This document shows positions 7,906 to 16,564 of a stretch of 64,000 nucleotides of DNA, one piece after another; positions within the stretch are counted from its first letter, which is position 1, and every line of letters begins with the position of its first letter. Under the pieces are notes generated by a model that ran no database searches, was not told where the DNA came from, and worked only from the letters and a program-made list of their open reading frames with translations. This DNA comes from Streptomyces sp. DvalAA-43. Its GTDB lineage: Bacteria > Actinomycetota > Actinomycetes > Streptomycetales > Streptomycetaceae. Location of the stretch: NCBI RefSeq assembly GCF_900091725.1, contig NZ_FMBW01000043.1:1-64000 (forward strand), given 5' to 3'. The position numbers were made by a program, and so were the translations under genes.

Positions 7906-10421
7906 GTCGGGAGTTCCTGCTCGGTCCAGATGATCTTGCCGTCTGCCGTGTAGCGGGTGCCCCAGCGGCGGGTGAGCTGGGCGACGAGGAAGAGGCCGCG
8001 GCCGCCCTCGTCGGTGGTGCGGGCGTGCCGCAGCCGCGGCGAGGTACTGCTGGTGTCGGAGACCTCGCAGATCAGGACGGACTGGCGCAGCAGCCGGAGC
8101 CGGATCGGCCCGGTGGCGTAGCGCACCGCGTTGGTGACCAGCTCGCTGACGATCAGCTCGGTCGTCATCTCCAGCTCCTCCAGGCCCCAGGAGCGCAGCA
8201 CCCGGGCGGTCCGCGCCCGGACCCCGGCGACCGCGGCCGGGTCGGTGGGCACCTCCCACGAGGCGACGTGGTCGGCGCTCAGCTCATGGGTGCGGGCGAG
8301 CAGCAGGGCGACGTCGTCGGGCTGGGGCACCGGGACCAGCTGGTCCACGACGCTCGCGCAGAGGGCGTCGAGCGGCAGCCCGCGCTGTGCCAGGGCGCCG
8401 CCGAGCCGGGACATGCCGAGGTCGGGGTCCCGGTCCCGGCCCTCGATGAGTCCGTCGGTGTAGAGGCCGATCAGGCTCCCTTCCGGAAGGGAGATCTCCG
8501 CCGTCTCGAACGGCATTCCGCCCAGGCCCAGCGGGGGTCCCGCGGGCAGTTCGGGGAAGCTGACGCGGCCGTCCGGGGTGACGACGACGGGTGGTGGATG
8601 GCCGGCCCGCGCCATGGTGCAGAGCTGGGTGACCGGGTCGTACACGGCGTACAGGCAGGTGGCGCCGAGCACGGGGGTGCCGCCGCGGTCCTCCCCCTCG
8701 CTCTCCTCGTCGCTCAGGCGGAGGACGAGGTCGTCGAGGTGGGCGAGGAGCTCGTCGGGCGGCAGGTCCATGTCGGCGAGGGTGTGGACCGCGGTGCGGA
8801 GCCGGCCCATGGTGGCCGCGGCGCTGATGCCGTGGCCGACGACATCGCCGACGACGAGGGCGACCCGGGCGCCGGAGAGCGGGATCACGTCGAACCAGTC
8901 GCCCCCGACACCGTCCTTGGCGTCCGCCGGAAGGTAGGACGAGGCCACGTCCAGGGCCATTCCGCCCGGCAGGGTGTGCGGGAGCAGACTGCGCTGAAGG
9001 GTCAGCGCCGCGGTGTGCTCGCGGGTGTAGCGGCGGGCGTTGTCCACGCAGACGGCGGCCCGGACCACCATTTCGCGGGCCGGAAGAACATCGTCCGGTT
9101 CAAAGGGGGTGGGGTTGACCGACCGGATGAAGGTGGTCAGGCCGAGCACCGTGTCCCGGGCCCGCATGGGTACGGCGATCAGGGAGTGGAGCCCGTGCTC
9201 GCGGATGCTCGCCGCCCTGCCCGGCTGCTCGGCCGCCCACACGTGGCTGTCGGGGTCGAGGACCGGGATGAGGACGGGTTCGCCCTCGGCGAGGAACCGG
9301 AGGTCGTGGGGCGGGGGCAGGAAGTCCACCGGATCCCCGACCCGGCAGACGGCCTCCGGGCAGCCCTCGCGCACCGAGCTCATCCCGGCACGGCGCATCC
9401 TCGGCCGGGAGGAGTTGGTGACGGCGCCGGAGCGGGTGAGTTCCGGACCGGACAGCCCCACCCCGAGGGGCCACGGGCCGGGGTCGTCGGGGCTGGCGAC
9501 CGGCTCCAGCAGGTCGACGATGACGAAGTCGGCGAACCGAGGCACCGCGAAGTCGGCCAGCTCCTGCGCCGTACGCATCACGTCCAGGGTGGAGCCGATG
9601 CTGGCACTGGCGTCGTTGACCAGGGCCAGCCGCTGCTGGGCGTTCCACCGGTCCGTGACGTCGAGCACCATGTAGCAGAGTCCGGTGACGGCGCCGTCGC
9701 TGTCGGTCAGCGGCAGGTACGACGTGGAGTAGGCGCGCTTGCGGCGGGGATCGGCCCAGGTCCAGCCCAGGTACTCGTAGTCGATGACGGGGATCCCGGT
9801 GTCCAGCACCCCCCGCATCAGGATCTCCAGTGCCTCGGTCTCCAGCCCCGGGAGCACCTCGCTCAGCCGACGGCCCATCCGGTGCTCGCGCGGTACGCCG
9901 CTGAAGCGTTCCAGGGTGTCGTTCATCCAGGTGTAGCGGAGGTCCGGGCCCATCACCGCGATGCCGATCGGCGAACCGGCCAGGAAGGCGTCCATCACGG
10001 ACTGCCCGACCGTCCACTCCGGCCGCCGTTCGCGTCCGGAGACCAGGAAGCACTCCCGGCCGTCCAGGTGGAACGAGGCCGAGACCCGGAGGTCCAGCTC
10101 GATCCGGCTGCCGTCGCGCCGTCGCGCGTCGGCGACGCCCCGCCACCCCACGCCCGCGCGGCAGCGCTCGGCGATTCCCGCCACCCGGACCGGGTCCTCG
10201 GGCATGGCGAGCAGGAACCCGCCGGACCGTCCGACCACGTCCGCGGCGCGGTACCCCAGCAGGTCCTGCGCGCTCTGCGTCCAGCCGACAACCTTTCCGG
10301 TGCCGGCCACCACCGCGGTCGCGTCGTTCGCCGTGTCGTAGGAGTGCCGGGGAGTGCTGGGCTGCGGGGGCTCGGCGCCGGGCGCCGACTGCGGTCCTGC
10401 ACACGCCATACTGGCCACCAC
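7893..10421 (-). CDS. PAS-PAS-GAF SpoIIE-family phosphatase with C-terminal ATPase domain
   Basis: The protein has about 842 residues. The order is PAS (~25-125; VVGWTQSAQDLLGY), a second PAS (~145-265; DLRYTWMNDTLERFSG), GAF (~280-440), a SpoIIE/PP2C phosphatase domain (GVGGDWFDVIPL and VVGDVVGHG carry metal-binding Asp), and a C-terminal HATPase_c anti-sigma-like kinase domain (VTNAVRYA, DEGGRGLFLV). Such fusions adjust the phosphorylation of STAS anti-anti-sigma factors in response to signals read by the PAS/GAF modules. The start is uncertain: GTG at 10421 is chosen because AAGGAG sits 7 nt upstream, but ATG at 10409 is possible. No sigma factor or STAS gene is adjacent. Confidence 0.88.
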   Translation of the reverse strand: MVASMACAGPQSAPGAEPPQPSTPRHSYDTANDATAVVAGTGKVVGWTQSAQDLLGYRAADVVGRSGGFLLAMPEDPVRVAGIAERCRAGVGWRGVADARRRDGSRIELDLRVSASFHLDGRECFLVSGRERRPEWTVGQSVMDAFLAGSPIGIAVMGPDLRYTWMNDTLERFSGVPREHRMGRRLSEVLPGLETEALEILMRGVLDTGIPVIDYEYLGWTWADPRRKRAYSTSYLPLTDSDGAVTGLCYMVLDVTDRWNAQQRLALVNDASASIGSTLDVMRTAQELADFAVPRFADFVIVDLLEPVASPDDPGPWPLGVGLSGPELTRSGAVTNSSRPRMRRAGMSSVREGCPEAVCRVGDPVDFLPPPHDLRFLAEGEPVLIPVLDPDSHVWAAEQPGRAASIREHGLHSLIAVPMRARDTVLGLTTFIRSVNPTPFEPDDVLPAREMVVRAAVCVDNARRYTREHTAALTLQRSLLPHTLPGGMALDVASSYLPADAKDGVGGDWFDVIPLSGARVALVVGDVVGHGISAAATMGRLRTAVHTLADMDLPPDELLAHLDDLVLRLSDEESEGEDRGGTPVLGATCLYAVYDPVTQLCTMARAGHPPPVVVTPDGRVSFPELPAGPPLGLGGMPFETAEISLPEGSLIGLYTDGLIEGRDRDPDLGMSRLGGALAQRGLPLDALCASVVDQLVPVPQPDDVALLLARTHELSADHVASWEVPTDPAAVAGVRARTARVLRSWGLEELEMTTELIVSELVTNAVRYATGPIRLRLLRQSVLICEVSDTSSTSPRLRHARTTDEGGRGLFLVAQLTRRWGTRYTADGKIIWTEQELPTTGA

Positions 10422-10563
10422 CCATCCACTCCTTGTCCATGATCCCGCCTCCCGCGCCCAGGTGCGAGCGACGCGGACGGGCACGTACGGGCGCGGGGCG
10501 GGCCGGTGCCCGGTCGCGGTGTCCGCCGGTGCCGACGGCGGACGCGTACGGGCGCGGGGGCGG

Positions 10564-12042
10564 TCAGCGCCCGTCGTCCTCCGGCCCGGAGCGGACGGGC
10601 AGAGGCGGGGGCCGGTGCTCGTACCAGCGCCGGTCGGCCTCCAGCTGGGCGGCGAGGGAGATCAGCAGCTCCTCGCTGCGGGACGGGCCGAGCAGTTGCG
10701 CTCCGACGGGCAGCCCGTCGACGGTGAAACCGGCCGGCACATTGATGCCCGGCCAGCCCAGTACGTTCCACGGCCAGGCGTACGGGCACGCCTCGGTCAT
10801 CGCCAGATCGGTGCGCCAGGCGCTCAGCCCGTCGAACCGGCCGATCGGGGGCGGCGGCAGGGCGGTCGTCGGGGTGAGCAGTACGTCGTACCCGGCGCCG
10901 CCCCGGGGCGGGCGGAAGAAGGCGCCGATCCTGCGGTGCTGGCGCACCTCGCGTTCCCGGGCCGCCCGCACCGCCCGGCCGCCGAGCCGGGTGCCGGTGC
11001 GCAGCGCGCTGCGGGTGCGCGGGTCGAGGAGGGCGGGGTCGGGGTGGCGGGCGGCGAGTTCGGCGATCCCGGCGGTGGCGCGGGGGACGAAGCCGAGACC
11101 GATCAGCCCGTACCGGGGCCGGGCCTCCTCGACGTTGTGCCCCAGGCGGGCGAGGTCCTCGGCCAGGGCGAGGACGGCCCGGCGCACCTCGGGGTGGGGC
11201 CCGGAGCCGGTGAGGGTGAGCGGGGGGCGCCAGGCGAGGGCGATGCGCAGTCGGCCGGGGTCGCGGCGGGCGGCGGCCGCGGCGGCGACGGGGGGCGGCC
11301 GGTGCGGGTCGTCGGGGTGGGATCCGGCGGCCGCGTCGAGCAGCAGTGCGGCGTCGGCGACGGTCCTGGCGAGCGGTCCGTTGACGGTGAGGCCCTGGAA
11401 GGCGTCGGTGTGCGGGTGGCCGGAGATCCGGCCACGCTGGGGCTTGATGCCGACGAGATGGGTCCAGGCCGCCGGGATGCGGACGGAGCCGGCGCCGTCC
11501 GAGCCGAGCGCGGCGGGTACGAGACCGGCCGCGACGGCCGCCGCGGAGCCGCCGGACGAGCCGCCGGGGGTGTGGCCGGTGTGCCACGGGTTGCGGGTGG
11601 CGCCGAAGGCCCGGCCCTCGGTGAACGGCCACTGGCCGAGCTCGCAGGAGTTGGTCTTGCCGACGATCACGGCCCCGGCCGCCCTCAGCCGCCGTACGGA
11701 CTCGCTGTCCGCGGTCGCGGCGGGCAGATCGCCGTCGCAGCCGAAGTAGGTCGGCATCCCGGCGACATCCGTGTCGTCCTTGACGGCGACCGGAACGCCG
11801 AGCAGGGGCAGCCGCTCCCCCGCCGCGAGCCGGCGGTCGGCCTCGGCGGCCTCGGCGAGCGCCGCCTCGGCGCGCAGATGCCGGAAGGCGTTGAGGGTGC
11901 CCTGGCTCGCCTCGATGCGGCGCAGCGCCGCCGACACCTGTTCGACCGAGGTGGTACGGCCTTCGGCCAGCTCCTGTGCGCTGTCGACCAGCCCCGTCGG
12001 GCCGGCCGGTTCGGTGGTTTCCACGGCTTTGGGTGAGGACAT
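10564..12042 (-). CDS. Amidase signature family enzyme
   Basis: The protein has 492 residues. The Ser-cisSer-Lys triad region is intact: catalytic Lys in PVAVKDDTDV, the Gly/Ser-rich TPGGSSGGSAAAV and the nucleophile stretch GSDGAGSVRIPA. The family hydrolyses amides (amidases, GatA, 6-aminohexanoate hydrolases). No GatB or GatC is nearby, so this is a free-standing catabolic or biosynthetic amidase. The start at MSSPKAVE is supported by GAGGAAGG upstream; the longer frame to 12087 lacks a ribosome site. The substrate cannot be read from sequence. Confidence 0.88.
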   Translation of the reverse strand: MSSPKAVETTEPAGPTGLVDSAQELAEGRTTSVEQVSAALRRIEASQGTLNAFRHLRAEAALAEAAEADRRLAAGERLPLLGVPVAVKDDTDVAGMPTYFGCDGDLPAATADSESVRRLRAAGAVIVGKTNSCELGQWPFTEGRAFGATRNPWHTGHTPGGSSGGSAAAVAAGLVPAALGSDGAGSVRIPAAWTHLVGIKPQRGRISGHPHTDAFQGLTVNGPLARTVADAALLLDAAAGSHPDDPHRPPPVAAAAAARRDPGRLRIALAWRPPLTLTGSGPHPEVRRAVLALAEDLARLGHNVEEARPRYGLIGLGFVPRATAGIAELAARHPDPALLDPRTRSALRTGTRLGGRAVRAAREREVRQHRRIGAFFRPPRGGAGYDVLLTPTTALPPPPIGRFDGLSAWRTDLAMTEACPYAWPWNVLGWPGINVPAGFTVDGLPVGAQLLGPSRSEELLISLAAQLEADRRWYEHRPPPLPVRSGPEDDGR

Positions 12043-12232
12043 GGGCTGACCGCCTTCCTCGTATCGGCGGACACGTACGCACGACATGTGCGCGGCGCGC
12101 GCCTGTACGCCAGAACGAACGTACCGGAGGGTAACGATTGGCGAGCGGTCCGCTCAACCGTTCGGTGGAATGCGGCCGGGCAGTGCTCCGGGGAGTGTCA
12201 GTGCCGCTTGTTACGTTCCCCGGTGGAAGAAG

Positions 12233-12922
12233 ATGGCGAAAGCACTGCTGGAGGGGTACGTGGAAGCGGAGTTCGAGGGCGAATTCGAGACGCATCTGAC
12301 GGTGCGCCTCGATCCCCGCGCCGACGAGGCCGAGGAGGGCGCCCGGCTGGCGCGCTGGGCGGAGCGGCACGGCCTGAAGCTCAGCCGCATCGTCCTGGAC
12401 CGCGGTGCCGTGCCCGACCAGCCCATGCTGACCGAGCGGGGGCGGGGTTCGCTCTCCCGTCAGCGGACAGCGGCGGAGCTCCGGGCGGACGCGCTGCGCG
12501 CGGCGGGGTTCCCCGTCGTACGCGTGAAGATCGAGGCCGCTCCGTGGAACGAGGAGATACCCCGGACGGCCGAGGAGGCCGCCGCGCTGCCCCCCGGCTG
12601 CCACTTCGAGCACCACGTCAAGCTGCTGCTCTCCGGCGCGTCGGAGCTCGCCGCCGCGCGGGCCGCGGCCGAGCGGCACAGCGCGCATCTGTCGCGCAAC
12701 GCCCGCCGCACCGACGGGCGGGGGCGCCACGAGCGGTTCGTCACCCAGCGCTGCCGTGCGATCGGGCGGCCCGGAGCGCGGGCCCGGCTCGACGCGCTGC
12801 TGCGCGCGCTGGACGACGCGGGGCTCGAAGTGCTGGAGACCGAGGAGGAGTTCGTCGTGCACGACGACCATCCGGCCCTGGACGCGGGCTGGATCGACGA
12901 GCGGGCCGGGGCTGCGCGGTGA
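12233..12922 (+). CDS. Conserved hypothetical protein coupled to an AbiEii-like gene
   Basis: The protein has 229 residues. I do not recognise a named domain. It opens MAKALLEGYVEAEFEGEFETH, then has RLARWAERHGLKLSRIVLDRG, a basic-acidic stretch VVRVKIEAAPWNEEIP, and a His-containing segment CHFEHHVKLLL, suggesting a soluble two-domain fold. It overlaps the nucleotidyltransferase gene by GTGA, so the two products are probably made in fixed ratio and act together. It is not recognisable as an AbiEi-type antitoxin because no winged-helix region is evident. The ATG at 12233 is chosen because similarity-like coding character begins there. Confidence 0.65.
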   Translation: MAKALLEGYVEAEFEGEFETHLTVRLDPRADEAEEGARLARWAERHGLKLSRIVLDRGAVPDQPMLTERGRGSLSRQRTAAELRADALRAAGFPVVRVKIEAAPWNEEIPRTAEEAAALPPGCHFEHHVKLLLSGASELAAARAAAERHSAHLSRNARRTDGRGRHERFVTQRCRAIGRPGARARLDALLRALDDAGLEVLETEEEFVVHDDHPALDAGWIDERAGAAR

Positions 12923-13959
12923 GCGCGGCCGACCGCCCCGCTCCCGGGGAGCCGGCGTTCGACGACCCGGCGCTCTCCCCGCGCTGGCGGGCCGCCCGGC
13001 GCGCGGTCCAGGACCATCTGCTGCGCGTGATCGCCGGGTCGCCGTGGGGCGAGCAGCTGGTCCTGCGCGGCAGCCTGCCGCTCCAGGCGTGGGTGGGCGC
13101 GGCGGCACGGGAGCCGGGCGATCTGGACTGGATCGTGTCCGGCCCGTCGGCGGACGAATTCGTCGACCGCCTCGATCCCTACCCGTACGTCGCCGGGATC
13201 GAGGCGGTCCAGCACTGGCCGGAGGCGGCGCACGGCGCGGCCGCACCCGAGCTGTGGACGGACGAGGAGAGCCACGAGACCGCCGGTACCCGGCCCGTTC
13301 TCGCACCCGAGGGGCTCCGCTGGGTCGAGATCGAGGGCCCCGACGACATCGATCCGCCGCCCTCCCCCGCCGAGGAGGTCGTCGCCGCGCTGACGGCCGG
13401 GCCGCCGCCGCCCGAGGGGATACGCGTCGATCCGCTCCGGGTGACGTCGGACGGGGTGTGGATGTACCGGGAGTACGAGACACCCGGCGTGCGTGTGGTC
13501 GTCCCCTGGCAGGCGGACGGGCTGCCACCGGGCGAGCTGCGGATGGACTTCGCCCAGGACGAGCGGCTGCCCGAGGCCCCGGTGTGGACGGCCTGCCCGC
13601 GCGGTGACGGCGGGCCCCCGACGCCGGTCCGCACCGCGAGTCCGGGGCTCTCGCTCGCCTGGAAGCTGCTGTGGCTCGCCGAGGACCAGGAGGCGGAGGG
13701 CCGGTCGGCGGCCAAGGACCTGTACGACGCGGTGCTGCTCGCGGAGCACGGCCGGACCGTGCTGCCGCCCCGCCTGCTGCACAACGTGCTGGGTCCGCAC
13801 GAGCCGTGGTTCACGCCCGGGGCGGTGCTGGACTGGCTGGTGGACTGGTCCGCCTTCCACGCCGCGCACCCCTGGGTGGACAGCGGCCCGGACCTGCTCC
13901 GGGAACGGCTGGCCGCCGCGCTGCCACCGCTGCTGGAGCGGAGCGCCCCGCAGCCGTGA
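12919..13959 (+). CDS. AbiEii/AbiGii-like nucleotidyltransferase
   Basis: The protein has 346 residues with a GTG start overlapping the previous stop. The DNA polymerase beta-type nucleotidyltransferase signature is visible: LRGSLPLQAW, then GDLDWIVSG (the GS...DxD metal site), and downstream LAWKLLWLAEDQ...AKDLYDAVLL. The last resembles the Lys/Asp motif IV of AbiEii, and its family moves nucleotides onto tRNA or other acceptors, often as toxins. A Pro/Gly-rich insertion occupies the middle (~150-200). The partner gene upstream is not the usual AbiEi antitoxin, so a toxin role is only a hypothesis; a housekeeping transferase is possible. Confidence 0.72.
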   Translation: MSAADRPAPGEPAFDDPALSPRWRAARRAVQDHLLRVIAGSPWGEQLVLRGSLPLQAWVGAAAREPGDLDWIVSGPSADEFVDRLDPYPYVAGIEAVQHWPEAAHGAAAPELWTDEESHETAGTRPVLAPEGLRWVEIEGPDDIDPPPSPAEEVVAALTAGPPPPEGIRVDPLRVTSDGVWMYREYETPGVRVVVPWQADGLPPGELRMDFAQDERLPEAPVWTACPRGDGGPPTPVRTASPGLSLAWKLLWLAEDQEAEGRSAAKDLYDAVLLAEHGRTVLPPRLLHNVLGPHEPWFTPGAVLDWLVDWSAFHAAHPWVDSGPDLLRERLAAALPPLLERSAPQP

Positions 13960-14070
13960 CGGCCGGGCGCGGGCACGCGCCCGGCCGCCGAAGGCGGAGC
14001 GCACCCCCGCGCACGCACGGGTGCGCTCCGCCGGGCGACCGGTCCGGCCCCGGCGTACGCTCGGAAGAAG

Positions 14071-14150
14071 TCCGACGGCACCCGAACGGACGGCTTCGGA
14101 CGGTAACGGACGGCATCGAACGGCACCTGAACGGGCCCGACGGCGGCACT
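14071..14150. repeat. 10-bp period tandem repeats upstream of a secreted-protein gene
   Basis: About six imperfect copies of a unit like CGGACGGCAT follow one another at one helical-turn spacing (GACGGCACC, AACGGACGG, TTCGGACGG, TAACGGACGG, CATCGAACGG). They end about 30 bp before the start of the exported protein gene at 14179. Phased repeats could bind a regulator on one DNA face; slippage is an equal explanation. Confidence 0.5.
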
Positions 14151-14178
14151 TCCCCACGGGTCCTACGAGGGAGGCGAC

Positions 14179-14955
14179 GTGACCGGTCGACACAACGGCA
14201 CCCGCCGGGCCGCCTGGGCGGCGGTCGTCGTGCTGGGGCTCACCGGCGGCAGCGTCCTGGGGGGCGGTGCGGCGCGGGCGGACGACGGCATCGACAAGCT
14301 CTCGGCGCAGCAGATCGCGGACCGTTCGCGCGACGCCCTCCTGAGCGTCCGTTCCCTGCATCTCACCGCGCGCGGCGACCTCGGCGGCGGCAGCCCGCCG
14401 GCGACTCTGCAACTCACCCTGGACCGGGACGGGAACTGCAACGGCTCCGTCGACCTCGGCCACGGCCAGGGCTCGGTCCGGATCGTGAAGCGCGGCGACG
14501 CGGTCTGGGTCAGGCCGGACGCGAACTTCTGGAAGAGCCAGGTACCGAACGGCGGTTCGGCCTTCGCCGCGATCCTCCAGGGGCGCTACATGAAGGGCTC
14601 GGCCTCCGACCCGCGGCTGCGCGGCCTGGCGGCCGGCTGCGATCTGGACACCTTCCAGAAGCTCGTCAGCGACCATGCGAACAACGACCGGGGGACGCTG
14701 AACAAGGCCGGGAAGACCACGCTCGACGGAGCCCCGGTGGTGCCGCTGACCCGGATGAGGGACGGCCGGACGACAACGACGTACGTCGCCGCCACCGGCA
14801 AGCCCTACCCCTTGAGGATCACGCTCCGGGGCGACGGGGCGAACGCGGTCGTGGACCTCTCGGCCTTCGGCAAGCCGGTGCCCACGACCACACCGCCGCC
14901 GGACCAGACGTACGACATCAGCGCCCTGCTGGGCCGGACGTCGGCGCCGGTGTGA
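14179..14955 (+). CDS. Secreted LolA/LprG-like protein
   Basis: The protein has 258 residues. It begins with a signal peptide (Arg-rich N-region, hydrophobic AAVVVLGLTGGSVLG, cleavage after GAARA) and has no lipobox Cys, so it is probably released or surface-retained. The mature part starts DGIDKLSAQQIADRSRDALLSVRSLHL and continues with an alternating beta pattern, as in the LolA/LppX_LprAFG lipid-carrier fold common in actinobacterial exported proteins. A TYDISALLG tail ends the protein. The GTG at 14179 has GAGGGAGG upstream. The 3' end overlaps the convergent permease gene by 38 bp. Lipid carriage is inference from fold resemblance. Confidence 0.7.
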   Translation: MTGRHNGTRRAAWAAVVVLGLTGGSVLGGGAARADDGIDKLSAQQIADRSRDALLSVRSLHLTARGDLGGGSPPATLQLTLDRDGNCNGSVDLGHGQGSVRIVKRGDAVWVRPDANFWKSQVPNGGSAFAAILQGRYMKGSASDPRLRGLAAGCDLDTFQKLVSDHANNDRGTLNKAGKTTLDGAPVVPLTRMRDGRTTTTYVAATGKPYPLRITLRGDGANAVVDLSAFGKPVPTTTPPPDQTYDISALLGRTSAPV

Positions 14956-16468
14956 CGCCGGACCGGCCACTGAGCACCACGTACAGCAGCAGCGAGGAGA
15001 CCAGCCCGACCGCCCAGCCGTAGTCGGCGAGCGGTTCGAGGAACGGGATCAGACCATCGGCCGGGAACGGGCCCGCCCCGGGTGCGGAGTGTGAGCCCCC
15101 GATCGCCAGGACACCGCCGACGGCGAACGCGACGACGGCCCGCCAGTTCCAGCCGTTGGTGTACCAGTAGCGGCCGCCGGGGCGGTAGAGGTCGGCGAGG
15201 TCGAGCACCGTGCGGCGGACGATCCAGTAGTCGGCGATCAGGATGCCCGCGACCGTGCCGAGCAGTCCGCCGACCAGCCCGAGCCAGGTGAAGATGTACA
15301 GCTCGGGGGTTTCGGTGAGCTTCCACGGCATGATCAGGACGCCCACGACACCCGTGATCAGGGCGCCCGTACGGAAGTCGACGAGCCGGGGCGCGAGGTT
15401 CGCCAGGTCGTACGCGGGTGACACGACATTCGCCGCGATGTTCACGGAGACGGTCGCGACCAGCACCGTGACCAGGGCGTACAGCAGCCCGAAGACGTTG
15501 TCGGTCCGCGCCACGAGCTGCACCGGGTCCCAGATCGCCTCGCCGTACACGGCCTGCGAGCCGGAGGTGACCAGGACCGAGAGCAGCGCGAAGAGCGTCA
15601 TCGTGGTCGGCAGTCCGAGCACCTGGCCCCGGATCTGGGCGCGCTGGCCGGCCCCGAAGCGGGTGAAGTCGGGGATGTTCAGCGAGAGCGTGGCCCAGAA
15701 CGCGATCATGCCCATCAGCGAGGGGAAGAAGACCGGCCAGAACTCCTTGCCCCAGCCGAGCTTCGACGGCTGGTCGAGCAGCGGGCCGAAGCCGCCCGCC
15801 TTGACGGCGACCCAGACGAGGAGCACGACGGCGCCGACGATGACGAACGGCGCGGCCCAGTTCTCGAAGCGTCGCAGCGCGTCCATTCCCCGGTGGATGA
15901 TGGCGAGTTCGAGCGCCCAGAAGAGGACGAAGCAGAGCCAGAGCGTCCACGGCTGCCCGCCGATCGCGGACGCCTCCGCCCAGCCGCCGAAGATCTTCCC
16001 CAGCAGCGTGAAGATGCCGACGCCCCCGATCCAGGTCTGGATGCCGAACCAGGCGCATGCCACCGCGGCCCGGATCAGCGCGGGCAGGTTGGCGCCGCGC
16101 AGCCCGAAGGAGGCGCGCGCGAGCACCGGGAAGGGGATGCCGTACTTGGGTCCGGCGTGCCCGGTGAGGAGCATGGGCCCGAGCACGATCAGATTGGCCA
16201 GCGCGATGGTGAACACGGCCTGTTTCCAGTCCATGCCGAGGGCGACCAGTCCGGAGGCGAGCAGCCAGGACGGGATGTTGTGGGCCATGCCCACCCAGAG
16301 CGCGGCGAAGTTGTACGTCGTCCACCGGCGCCGTTCCAGCGGTACGGGCAACAGGTCCTCGTTGACGAACCGGTTGTCGGTGGGAACGGCGCCGGGGGCG
16401 AGTTCGACGCGCCCCGAGGGGGCGGGTATCCGGTCCTGCGGTGGGACCGGTGGAACGGTCGAGGTCAT
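14918..16468 (-). CDS. NCS1-family nucleobase/hydantoin/allantoin permease
   Basis: The protein has 516 residues with about 12 membrane helices. N-terminal NCS1 hallmarks are present: RFVNEDLLPVPLERRRWTTYNFAALWVGM, then GPMLLTGHAGPKYGIPFPVLARASFG and WFGIQTWIGG. These Na+- or H+-coupled symporters take up uracil, allantoin, hydantoins or related compounds. The gene is downstream of an F420-dependent oxidoreductase on the same strand and belongs with the pyrimidine/hydantoin genes at 21.9-27.8 kb. It is therefore the probable uptake step for that pathway. Substrate choice cannot be made from sequence alone. Confidence 0.9.
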   Translation of the reverse strand: MTSTVPPVPPQDRIPAPSGRVELAPGAVPTDNRFVNEDLLPVPLERRRWTTYNFAALWVGMAHNIPSWLLASGLVALGMDWKQAVFTIALANLIVLGPMLLTGHAGPKYGIPFPVLARASFGLRGANLPALIRAAVACAWFGIQTWIGGVGIFTLLGKIFGGWAEASAIGGQPWTLWLCFVLFWALELAIIHRGMDALRRFENWAAPFVIVGAVVLLVWVAVKAGGFGPLLDQPSKLGWGKEFWPVFFPSLMGMIAFWATLSLNIPDFTRFGAGQRAQIRGQVLGLPTTMTLFALLSVLVTSGSQAVYGEAIWDPVQLVARTDNVFGLLYALVTVLVATVSVNIAANVVSPAYDLANLAPRLVDFRTGALITGVVGVLIMPWKLTETPELYIFTWLGLVGGLLGTVAGILIADYWIVRRTVLDLADLYRPGGRYWYTNGWNWRAVVAFAVGGVLAIGGSHSAPGAGPFPADGLIPFLEPLADYGWAVGLVSSLLLYVVLSGRSGVTPAPTSGPAGR

Positions 16469-16564
16469 GGCGGCTGGACCCTTCGCTCGGGAGCGGTGCC
16501 GTGCGGGGCGGGGCGCGGGGGGTGTGTACGACCGTGGGGCGGGAGGGGGCGACCGTGGGAGGGG

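Noticed and set aside
9995..13528. Very long open frame (1177 codons) on the minus strand
   Set aside because: It is the GC-skew shadow of the SpoIIE-type, amidase and AbiEii-like genes; Arg/Pro/Gly-rich composition with no domain, and the opposing frames carry clear motifs.
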